From Halobacteriales archaeon QS_1_68_17 (GTDB taxonomy: Archaea; Halobacteriota; Halobacteria; Halobacteriales; Haloarculaceae): a DNA stretch of 55,310 nt. This document shows positions 25,607-33,100 of the stretch, piece after piece (position 1 is the first letter of the stretch; each line of letters begins with the position of its first letter). The position numbers and the translations under genes are program-made. Where the stretch lies: the NCBI GenBank assembly GCA_003021105.1, contig PXRG01000016.1, positions 1-55,310 on the forward strand, written 5' to 3'. The notes under the pieces are model-generated. The model worked only from the letters and a program-made list of their open reading frames with translations. It had not been told where the DNA came from and made no database searches.

Positions 25607-27054
25607 TCGAGGATCGCCGCCCGCTCCTCTTCGACGTACCGGTCGATGTCGGCCGCGATGTCGGCGTCGATCGGCGGCCGTTCGTAGGCGTCGAGCAGGT
25701 CCTCCACCCGCTCGTTGGCCCGCTCGAAGGCGTCGCGCTCGCCGTCCTCGGCCCAGGTGTCGTAGGAGTCCCGGAAGTAGATCTCCGGCCGGAGGAAGTT
25801 CGAGGAGTGGGTCAGCGTGTGGCGCTTGTTCAGGAAGTGGCCGCCGGGTTCGATCTCCTCGATCAGGTCGAGCGCGAACGACTCCTCGTCCAACCCGAAG
25901 CCGTCCTGGAACTTCTCGACGTAGCGGACCCGGTCGCAGTCGAGGACGAACTTCTCGGGCGAGGCCGTCGAGTACGAGTCGAGCACGCCCGCCGCGTGGA
26001 GGACGAAGTTGATGCCGCTCTGGAGCGTCAGCATCATCTGGAGGGTCGCCTCGGTGCCGGCCTGTTCGTCGATAGTCTTGGCGTCGGTCAGGCCGCCGCC
26101 GGCCCTGGCGGGCACGTCGTAATACCGCGACATCTGGCCGGCGAAGGTGACGAACAGCGCGCCCTCGGGGCTCCCGATGGCGAACGAACCGTACCGGACG
26201 TCGATGTTCGAACTCGGGAGGCCGTAGACGATGGGCGTGCCCGGGTTGGCCAGCTGGGCCATGGTGAACCCGGCGAGGATTTCGGCGTTGGCCAGGGCCA
26301 TCGCCCCCGCCAGCGTCGCCGGCCCGGACGCCGCGGCCATCACCGCGGGCGACACCACTACCGGCTGGCCGTGGCGGGCGTACTCCAGCAGCCCGCCGGT
26401 CATCTTGGTGTCCCAGGTCCGCGGGGAGACGCTGTTGGCCGTCGAGGCCATGTACGGCTCCGAGAGGTCGGGGTCGTCGTGGGCGATCCCGACCAGTTCC
26501 GCGCAGGCCCGCGCCCGGTCCGCGCCGTAACACGACCCCGCGAGTGGCTTGTCCGAGAACAGCAGGTTCCGGCTGACCATCTCCAGGTGTTTGGTCTCCT
26601 CGACCACGTCGTTCGGCTCGCAGAGGACGTAGCCCGTCGAGGTGATCACCTCCTCCTCGTGGGCGAGTTTCAGGAAGTCCTCGTAGTCGTCGATGGTCGA
26701 CGGCCGACGGTCCTCGCCGTACCTGAGGATGTTGGGCGGACCGCCGGTCGGGACCAGTGCGTACCCCCCGTCGCCGACCTGCACGTCGGCGTCCGAACTC
26801 CGCCCCCGGAGCGTGAACGACGAGGGTGCCCGGTCCATGGCGTCCTCGACGAGGTCCCGCGGGAACGTGACGACGTCCGTCTCCGCGTCGACGTCGCAGC
26901 CGTTCTCGGCCAGGAGTCGCCGCCCCTCGTCGTGGCCCACCTCGATGCCGATGTCCTCCAGAATCGTGATCGCCTTCTCGTGGATCTCGTCCAGCCCCGC
27001 CTCGGAGAGCCTGTCGGGGTAGGGCGTATCCACTGTACTCGGTGCTCGGGTCAC
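25603..27054 (-). CDS. MttB-family (trimethylamine methyltransferase-like) protein, non-pyrrolysine type
   Basis: This 483-residue protein is a full-length relative of the one at 23296. It retains the Gly-rich segment missing there (YALVPTGGPPNILRYGEDRR, around residues 100-120). Other conserved blocks are SPAVMAAASGPATLAG, NIDVRYGSFAIGSPEGAL and EEIEPGGHFLNKRHTLTH. It would take a methyl group from a quaternary or tertiary amine and pass it to the corrinoid protein encoded at 20814. No in-frame amber codon is present. The start is GTG 27054, with a TTATGC box about 28 bases upstream on the minus strand. A palindrome array lies 110-260 bases upstream. Confidence 0.92.
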   Translation of the reverse strand: MTRAPSTVDTPYPDRLSEAGLDEIHEKAITILEDIGIEVGHDEGRRLLAENGCDVDAETDVVTFPRDLVEDAMDRAPSSFTLRGRSSDADVQVGDGGYALVPTGGPPNILRYGEDRRPSTIDDYEDFLKLAHEEEVITSTGYVLCEPNDVVEETKHLEMVSRNLLFSDKPLAGSCYGADRARACAELVGIAHDDPDLSEPYMASTANSVSPRTWDTKMTGGLLEYARHGQPVVVSPAVMAAASGPATLAGAMALANAEILAGFTMAQLANPGTPIVYGLPSSNIDVRYGSFAIGSPEGALFVTFAGQMSRYYDVPARAGGGLTDAKTIDEQAGTEATLQMMLTLQSGINFVLHAAGVLDSYSTASPEKFVLDCDRVRYVEKFQDGFGLDEESFALDLIEEIEPGGHFLNKRHTLTHSSNFLRPEIYFRDSYDTWAEDGERDAFERANERVEDLLDAYERPPIDADIAADIDRYVEEERAAILD

Positions 27055-27132
27055 TGTCTCAACGAGCGTCCCACCGGAGCATAACTGTTACCCTGCCGCC
27101 GGGACGGTGCCCGGACCACCTCGCCAGTGTGT

Positions 27133-27345
27133 CGCTCCGGGAATCGTTTTCGGTCGAGGGTCGGCGGGAGCGAAACGCCCCGGGTGTCTGCTTCCGGTCG
27201 AGGGTCGGCGGGAGCGAAACGCTCCGGGTGTCTGTTTTCGGTCGACGATTGGCGGGAGCGAAACGCTCCGGGTGTCTGCTTCCGGTCGAGGGTCGGCGGG
27301 AGCGAAACGCTCCGAGAATCGCTTCCGGTCGAGGGTCGGCCGAAG
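27133..27345. repeat. Tandem repeat, about 4.5 units of 44 bp, each with a palindrome
   Basis: Units start near 27152, 27196, 27240, 27284 and 27327. Each full unit holds a palindrome GGAGCG-AAA-CGCTCC (27211-27225, 27255-27269, 27299-27313; one mismatch at 27167-27181). The unit length of 44 is not a multiple of three, so this is not protein repeat sequence. The array fills the gap between the divergent MttB-like gene (start 27054) and the urocanase-like gene (start 27378). Confidence 0.8.
27167..27313. promoter_or_regulatory. Putative operator array of four GGAGCG-AAA-CGCTCC palindromes
   Basis: Four 15-bp inverted repeats recur exactly every 44 bp, about four helical turns, so they would lie on one face of the DNA. 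Regular spacing, symmetry and position between two divergent catabolic genes suggest cooperative regulator binding. The regulator is unknown; the Bat-type proteins nearby are candidates. Confidence 0.5.
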
Positions 27346-27377
27346 CTTTATCGGGGCGTCTGCCGTCGTATCCGGGC

Positions 27378-29099
27378 ATGTCCGACCGCGACGTCGTCGG
27401 CGACCCCTCGGAGGAGTGGCTGGCCTACAGGGGTGCGCCCACCGGGACGGATATCGAGTGCCGCGGCTGGCGACAGGAGGCGGCCCTGCGGCTGTTGAAC
27501 AACAACCTCGATCCCGAGGTGGCCGAACGACCCGAGGATCTCGTCGTCTACGGCGGCGTCGGCCGGGCCGCCCGGTCCTGGGACGCCTACGACGCCATCC
27601 TCGCGGAACTCCGCGACCTCCGCGACGACGAGACGCTGGTGGTCCAGTCCGGCAAGCCCGTCGGGCGGGTCCGGACCCACGAGCGCGCCCCGCGGGTGGT
27701 GCTCGCCAACACGAACATCGTCAGCAAGTACGACACCTACGACCAGTTCCGCGAGTTCGAGGCGATGGGGCTGACCGTGATGTCGAACTACACGGCGGGG
27801 TCGTGGGCCTACATCGGCGCACAGGGCGTCCTGGAGGGGACCTACGAGACGCTCGCGGAGTGTGCCCGCCAGCACTACGACGGCTCGCTGGCCGGGCGGG
27901 TGGTCGTGACCGCGGGCCTGGGCGGGATGGGCGGCAACCAGCCCCTGGCGGTGACGATGAACCGCGGGGTCTGTCTTGTCGCGGAGGTCAGCGGCGACCG
28001 GATCGACCGCCGGATCGCGGAGGGCTACTGCGGGGAACGGATCGACGACGTCGACGCCGCCATCGACCGGGCGTGGGAGGCCGCGGCGGCCGGCGAGGCG
28101 GCGAGCGTCGCCGTCCGGGCCAACGCCGTGGCCCTGCTCGAACGGTTGCTGGAGCGGGACCTGACGCCGGACGTGCTGACCGACATGACCACGGCCCACG
28201 ACGAACTCGAGGGGTACTACCCCGCGGGCTACACGGCCGCCGAGGCCGACGCCCTCCGGGAACGGGATCCCGAGAGGTACGTCGCCGAGAGCCTCGACAC
28301 CATGGAGCGGCACGTCGACGCCATGCTCGCGCTGCAGGACCGCGGCGCGGTAGCCTTCGCCTACGGAAACAACATCCGCGGGAAGGTCGCGGCCGAGCGC
28401 GGCCGCGAGGACGCCTTCGACGTGCCGGGCTTTGCCCCCGAGTACGTCCGCCCGCTGTTCTGCCGGGGGCGCGGCCCCTTCCGGTGGATCGCGCTGTCGG
28501 GTGACCCCGCCGACATCGCCCGCACCGACGAACTCGCCAGGGAGGTCACCGACGACGAGACGCTCCACCGGTGGATCGACCTCGCGGACGAGCACGTCGC
28601 GTTCCAGGGGCTGCCCGCCCGGGTCTGCTGGCTGGGCTACCGAGCCGGCGAGGACGGGCTCTCCGAGCGGGCGCGGTTCGCGCTCCGGGCCAACGACCTC
28701 GTCGCCGAGGGCGAGATCGGCGCGCCGATCGTCGTCACGCGCGACCAGCTCGACGGCGGGAGCATCGCCAGCCCGAACGAGGCGACCGAGGCGATGCGGG
28801 ACGGCTCGGACGCCATCGCCGACTGGCCGATCCTGAACGCCCTGCTCAACTGCGCGGCCGGCGCGGACATCGTCGCCGTCCACGGGAGCGCGGGCGCGGT
28901 CGGCGAGGTCACCAGCGCGAACAACCACGTCGTGCTCGACGGGAGCGACCTCGCGGCCGAGAAGGCCCGCCGCGTCTTCGACGCGGACCCGGCGTCGGCG
29001 GTGTTCCGCCACGCCGACGCCGGCTACGCGGACGCCATAGACGAGGCCGACCGGTCCGGCATTCGCATTCCCATGCACGAACGGGGGGACGAGCCGTGA
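27378..29099 (+). CDS. Urocanase-family hydratase, HutU paralogue (possible thiourocanate hydratase)
   Basis: This 573-residue protein has the urocanase fold features: VVQSGKPVGRVRTHE near 90, the NAD site TAGLGGMGGNQPLA at 178-191, YGNNIR at 329, and the catalytic Cys362 in RPLFCRGRGPFRW. In ordinary HutU the C-terminal region has a His/Gly-rich HHGGGVGMGFSQHSG; here it reads HGSAGAVGEVTSANNH (502-517). The scaffold and NAD chemistry are kept but the substrate pocket seems changed. No hutI or hutG lies nearby; a hydantoinase-like gene overlaps its stop and a MIO-less HutH homologue follows at 34828. Urocanate itself remains possible. ATG 27378 has a CTTTATC box about 30 bases upstream, just after the palindrome array. 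Confidence 0.88.
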   Translation: MSDRDVVGDPSEEWLAYRGAPTGTDIECRGWRQEAALRLLNNNLDPEVAERPEDLVVYGGVGRAARSWDAYDAILAELRDLRDDETLVVQSGKPVGRVRTHERAPRVVLANTNIVSKYDTYDQFREFEAMGLTVMSNYTAGSWAYIGAQGVLEGTYETLAECARQHYDGSLAGRVVVTAGLGGMGGNQPLAVTMNRGVCLVAEVSGDRIDRRIAEGYCGERIDDVDAAIDRAWEAAAAGEAASVAVRANAVALLERLLERDLTPDVLTDMTTAHDELEGYYPAGYTAAEADALRERDPERYVAESLDTMERHVDAMLALQDRGAVAFAYGNNIRGKVAAERGREDAFDVPGFAPEYVRPLFCRGRGPFRWIALSGDPADIARTDELAREVTDDETLHRWIDLADEHVAFQGLPARVCWLGYRAGEDGLSERARFALRANDLVAEGEIGAPIVVTRDQLDGGSIASPNEATEAMRDGSDAIADWPILNALLNCAAGADIVAVHGSAGAVGEVTSANNHVVLDGSDLAAEKARRVFDADPASAVFRHADAGYADAIDEADRSGIRIPMHERGDEP

Positions 29100-30508
29100 C
29101 TCGCAACGGTGGTGGTGACGGCGCTGGCGGGACACACGACCTCGTGATCGCGGGGGGGACGGTCGTCTCGCCCCAGCAGGGGCGCTTCGAGGCGGACGTG
29201 GCCGCCGACGACGGGCGGATCAGCCGGATCGCGTCGCCCGGCACGCTCGACGGCGAGACGGTCGTCGACGCGACCGACCGGTACGTCTTCCCGGGCGTGA
29301 TCGACCCGCACGTCCACCACGGCCTGTTCCGGCCGCTGGACGCCGAGGCCGACACCGAGTCCCGCTCCGGTCTCGTCGGCGGCGTCACGACGACGGGCAA
29401 CATCTTCCGTCGCGGCGAGCCCTACACCGAGATCATGGACGGGTACGCCGCGACGGCCGAGGCGAACTACCGCCACGACTACTTCTTCACGCTCGGTCTC
29501 CTCTACGACGAGCACGTCGCGGAAATCCCCGAGATCATCGCCGACCACGGCGTCACCTCGTTCAAGTGGTACGGCAACTACAAGCTCCAGGCGGCAGAAC
29601 GGTTCGACCTGGACCGGAACCTCCTCGACGACGTGGCCGACCGGTTCGTGCAGCGACTCGCCGGCCAGGAGACGCCGACGACGCTGGCCTACCACGCCGA
29701 GAACGCCGAGATCACCGAGCGGCTGACCGCGGAGCTGCAGGCGGCGGGCGCGGACGGCTACGAGGCCATCGTCGAGAAGTTCCCCGGCTACGCCGAGGCC
29801 CAGGCGGCGGTCGCGGGCGCGAACCTCGCGCGCCAGCACGGCTACGACGACGACTTCTACGTGGTCCACGTCAGTTCCCGCCGGACGGCGGCCGACCTCG
29901 CGGAGTTGCAGTCGCTGGGCTACGGCGTGACCGCGGAGACCTGCACCCACTACCTGGCGCTGACCGCCGAGGAGTGCGACCAGCGGATGCGCATCAATCC
30001 CCCGGTCCGGTCGCAGGCCGACCAGGACGCCCTGTGGCGGCACCTCCGGGAGGGGACCATCGACTGCGTCGGGACCGACCACATCGCCAACACGCGCGAC
30101 GAGAAGCTCGGCGAGGACATCTGGGACGGCCTGTGGGGGTCGCCGTCGAGCGCGACGATGCTCCCGCTCGTGCTCTCCGAGGGCGTCCGCGAAGGACGGC
30201 TCTCGCTGGAGCGGGCCGCCGCCGTCACCAGCACGAACGCCGCGAAGGCCTACGACCTCTACCCGAAGAAGGGGGCGATCCGGGTGGGGAGCGACGCCGA
30301 CCTCGTGGTCGTCGACCCGGACGAGACGAAACCCGTCACCCCGGACCTGCTCCGGAGCGCCGCCGACTACGCGATGTACGAGGGCCGCGAGGTGACGGGG
30401 TGGCCGACCCACACCGTCGTCCGGGGCCGACTGGCCTTCGACCGCGGGGACGTGCTGGCCGACCCCGGCGACGGGACGCACGTCGACCGGCCCGTGGCCG
30501 GTCGCTGA
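29096..30508 (+). CDS. Dihydropyrimidinase/hydantoinase-like amidohydrolase
   Basis: This 470-residue zinc enzyme would open a cyclic imide or hydantoin ring. The first metal motif is DPHVHHG, the carboxylated lysine is in TSFKWYGNYK, later ligands are in YHAENAE and VVHVSS, and the final Asp is in CVGTDHIAN. Start is GTG 29096, overlapping the TGA of the urocanase-like gene (GTGA), so both are translated together. A urocanase makes an imidazolone-type product; a thiourocanate hydratase would make a thiohydantoin propionate, a logical substrate here. Allantoinase-like or other dihydropyrimidinase activity is the alternative. Confidence 0.88.
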   Translation: MTRNGGGDGAGGTHDLVIAGGTVVSPQQGRFEADVAADDGRISRIASPGTLDGETVVDATDRYVFPGVIDPHVHHGLFRPLDAEADTESRSGLVGGVTTTGNIFRRGEPYTEIMDGYAATAEANYRHDYFFTLGLLYDEHVAEIPEIIADHGVTSFKWYGNYKLQAAERFDLDRNLLDDVADRFVQRLAGQETPTTLAYHAENAEITERLTAELQAAGADGYEAIVEKFPGYAEAQAAVAGANLARQHGYDDDFYVVHVSSRRTAADLAELQSLGYGVTAETCTHYLALTAEECDQRMRINPPVRSQADQDALWRHLREGTIDCVGTDHIANTRDEKLGEDIWDGLWGSPSSATMLPLVLSEGVREGRLSLERAAAVTSTNAAKAYDLYPKKGAIRVGSDADLVVVDPDETKPVTPDLLRSAADYAMYEGREVTGWPTHTVVRGRLAFDRGDVLADPGDGTHVDRPVAGR

Positions 30509-30530
30509 GCCGGGCGAAACTGGCCGCATC

Positions 30531-30547
30531 GGCGCGCGCGGCGCGCC
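30531..30547. other. Very GC-rich hairpin, stem 7, loop 3
   Basis: GGCGCGC pairs exactly with GCGCGCC across GCG, just after the hydantoinase-like stop and before the DapB-like gene. It could impede transcription or act in the RNA. No T-run follows, so it is not a typical archaeal terminator. Confidence 0.3.
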
Positions 30548-30633
30548 AGGCCACGTGTGCTCCCCGGCAGGTCGCTACGACCCGAACGGTTAAGCCCGCG
30601 GTCCCGCACCACCCGGATCGAGGTATCACGACG

Positions 30634-31632
30634 ATGGCAGACGAGTCACTCACGGCAGTCCAGTTCGGCGTCGGCCCGATCGGCGCGCGCGTGGCGCGGT
30701 CGGCCCGTGCCAGGGGCGTCTCGTTCGTCGGGGCGGTCGACGTCGATCCCGGGAAGGTCGGGCGCGACCTCGCGGACGTGGCGGACCTCGACGGGGAAAC
30801 CGGCGCGACGGTCACCGACGACCCCGCGGCCGCGCTGGCGGCCGACCCGGACGTGGTCTTCCACGCGACCGTCTCCGCGGCCGAGACCGCCCGGCCGCAA
30901 CTGGAGACGATCCTCGAGGCGGGCGCGAACGTGATCACGACCTGCGAGGAACTGGTCTACCCCTGGCGCGACCACGCGGAGACCGCCGGGGCGCTAGATG
31001 CCGTCGCCCGCGAGAACGGCGTCACCTGCCTCGGGACCGGCGTGAACCCGGGGTTCGTCATGGACGCGCTGCCGGCCGTCCTCTCGACGCCGATGGAGCG
31101 CGTCGAGCGGATCGGCGTCGAGCGCGTCCAGGACGCCGGCTCGCGCCGGGAACCGCTCCAGCGGAAGGTCGGCGCGGGCACCGATCCCGACCGGTTCGAC
31201 GCCGAGGTGGCCGCGGGGGCCGGCCACGTCGGCTCCCCGGAGTCCGCGGCGATGCTGGCGGCCGCGGTGGGGTGGGACCTCGACGGCATCGCGGAGACGG
31301 TCGAGCCGGTGATCGCCGACGAGCGCGTCGAGACCGACCACCTCGTCGTCGAGGCGGGCGACGTGGCGGGCGTCCACCAGCGCACCCGCGGGACGGTCGA
31401 CGGCGACGAGCGGGTGACCCTCGATTTGCGGATGGCCGTCGGCCTCGATTCGCGGGACGCCGTCGACTTCACGGGCGACCCGGACGTGTCGGTCACCGTC
31501 GATGGTGGATACCACGGCGACGTCGCCACCGCGGCCGTCGTCGCCAACCGCGCGCCGGCAGTCGCGGCGGCCGACCCGGGGCTGGCGACGATGCTGGACC
31601 TGCCGCTCCCGTCGTTCGTTCGCTCGGCGTAA
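30634..31632 (+). CDS. DapB-N-domain NAD(P)-dependent dehydrogenase (2,4-diaminopentanoate dehydrogenase-like)
   Basis: This 332-residue protein has an N-terminal Rossmann domain (VQFGVGPIGARVARSA, then VDVDPGKVGRDLADV) and a catalytic region with LGTGVNPGFVMD. The arrangement matches the family that includes clostridial 2,4-diaminopentanoate dehydrogenase, related to dihydrodipicolinate reductase. It would deaminate an amino acid derivative or reduce an imine with NAD(P)H. It follows the hydantoinase-like gene by 125 bases with its own GGTTAAG box. The substrate is unknown. Confidence 0.82.
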   Translation: MADESLTAVQFGVGPIGARVARSARARGVSFVGAVDVDPGKVGRDLADVADLDGETGATVTDDPAAALAADPDVVFHATVSAAETARPQLETILEAGANVITTCEELVYPWRDHAETAGALDAVARENGVTCLGTGVNPGFVMDALPAVLSTPMERVERIGVERVQDAGSRREPLQRKVGAGTDPDRFDAEVAAGAGHVGSPESAAMLAAAVGWDLDGIAETVEPVIADERVETDHLVVEAGDVAGVHQRTRGTVDGDERVTLDLRMAVGLDSRDAVDFTGDPDVSVTVDGGYHGDVATAAVVANRAPAVAAADPGLATMLDLPLPSFVRSA

Positions 31633-31774
31633 CCGCGGACCGCGACCGTTGCCTCCGCGCGCGACCCGGCCGGGAGACGACCGCCCTCGACGTCCGGACC
31701 ACCGACGCCCTGCCGACCCCGCACAGCCTGTACTCAATCGAACCGCACAGCTACGGCCGCTCAACCCCGCACAG

Positions 31775-33100
31775 CTACAGCCGGTCGAACCCGCACATCC
31801 CGACGTCGTGGTCGGTCGCGCCGTCAACGACCAGGTCGGCGACGACCTCGCCGACGACGCTGCAGAACTTGAAGCCGTTGCCGGAAAAGCCCGCGGCGAC
31901 GGTCACCTGCGGGTGGTCGGGATGGGTGTCCAGCACGAAGTCCCCGTCGGGCGAGTGGGTCGTCATGCAGGCCCGGAGCATCGAGGTCGGCCCCGCCCCC
32001 TCGGGGAAGTAGCGCTCGGCGAACCGGCGGTGGACCCGTTCCTCCTCGGGCGTCGGATCGCCCTGCCGGTCGTCGGGGTCGGTGGGTTTCGGCCCGTCGG
32101 GTATCCATCCGAGTTTGAACCCCGGCACCTCGTAGACGGGGAAGCCGTAGAAGTACTCGCCGTCGGCCACGAGGCTGAACACGGGGAACGCGTCGGGGGC
32201 GAACCGGTCCGGCTCGTGGGGCTGGAACCACGCCATGATGCGCCGCTGGGGGGACAGGTGATCCCCGAGCGCGTCGACAAGTTTCGGCGTCCACGCCCCC
32301 GCGGCGACCACCAGGTCGTCGGCCGCGTAGGTGCCGGCGTCGGTCTCGACGCGGACGCCGCCGGCCGTCGGCGTCCACTCCCGGACGCGCTCGCGTGCCC
32401 GGATCGTCGCGCCCCGCGCGGTCGCCCGGCGGGCGTGGGCGACGATCGACCGCTCGGCCGCGAGGAACCCCCCGTCGGGCTGGTAGACGACCCCGTGGTC
32501 CGGTGGCAGCGCGTACCCCGGGTGGCGGTCGTTCATCTCCGCGCCCGTGAGGTGCTCGTGGTCGAGGCCGTGGGCCTCGCAGACGTCGAGCGCCGACGCG
32601 ACGGGATCGGCCCCGGCCGGGCCGGCGGTCACCGACCCGGTCGTGTGCAGGAGCGCCTCGCCGCACTCGGCTTCCAGGTCGCGCCACAGTTCCCGGGCGC
32701 GCCGGGCCAGCGGGACGTACGCCGGCCGCTCGTGCTGGAGCAACCGGAAGATGCGCGTGTACCCGTGCGACGATCCCCGGTCGTGGGGGACGTCGAACCG
32801 TTCGATCCCCAGCACGTCCAGCCCCCGCCGGGTGAGGTGGTAGACCGCCGCGCTCCCCATGCCGCCGACGCCGAGGACGATCGCGTCGTACCGGTCGTCG
32901 TCCCCGGGGGTGCCGCGAGTTCGGTCCGCGTCCGCCGCGGAGCCCTCGGGCGACCGCCCGCCGTCGCCGGCGATCCTTCGTGCCATCCCCCGGCCGCCGT
33001 CGCCGGCGGGCCTTTGGTCGTCTTCGCGCGTGCTCTCCCGGCTGTCGCCGCCGGGAGCGATCACCCGTCCGCGGCCGTCGGTGAGCGTGGGTCCCGTCAC
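31775..33100 (-). CDS. Monomeric sarcosine oxidase-like FAD enzyme with a long N-terminal extension
   Basis: The FAD core starts near residue 72 (AIVLGVGGMGSAAVYHL). The C-terminal RACMTTHSPDGDFVLD carries a Cys aligned with the covalent-FAD cysteine of monomeric sarcosine and N-methyltryptophan oxidases, followed by GFSGNGFKFCSVVGE. It would oxidise an N-methyl amino acid, releasing formaldehyde and H2O2 or passing electrons on. The predicted start GTG 33100 overlaps the stop of the D-aminoacylase-like gene (GTGA), supporting coupling, but adds about 70 Gly/Asp/Arg-rich residues unlike the family. An internal ATG at residue 39 is another option. Total length from GTG is 441 residues. Confidence 0.85.
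   Translation of the reverse strand: MTGPTLTDGRGRVIAPGGDSRESTREDDQRPAGDGGRGMARRIAGDGGRSPEGSAADADRTRGTPGDDDRYDAIVLGVGGMGSAAVYHLTRRGLDVLGIERFDVPHDRGSSHGYTRIFRLLQHERPAYVPLARRARELWRDLEAECGEALLHTTGSVTAGPAGADPVASALDVCEAHGLDHEHLTGAEMNDRHPGYALPPDHGVVYQPDGGFLAAERSIVAHARRATARGATIRARERVREWTPTAGGVRVETDAGTYAADDLVVAAGAWTPKLVDALGDHLSPQRRIMAWFQPHEPDRFAPDAFPVFSLVADGEYFYGFPVYEVPGFKLGWIPDGPKPTDPDDRQGDPTPEEERVHRRFAERYFPEGAGPTSMLRACMTTHSPDGDFVLDTHPDHPQVTVAAGFSGNGFKFCSVVGEVVADLVVDGATDHDVGMCGFDRL

Noticed and set aside
23296-27054. Pyrrolysine-dependent trimethylamine methyltransferase
   Set aside because: Neither MttB-like frame has an in-frame amber codon, so they are of the non-pyrrolysine type.
27133-27345. 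CRISPR array
   Set aside because: Repeats are contiguous with no unique spacers and no cas genes are near.
27042-27377. N-terminal extension of the urocanase-like frame through the tandem repeat
   Set aside because: The repeat unit is 44 bp, so frames rotate; the family start and TATA spacing both support ATG 27378.
30531-30547. Intrinsic terminator
   Set aside because: The hairpin is perfect but has no T-run after it; archaeal termination mainly uses T-rich tracts.
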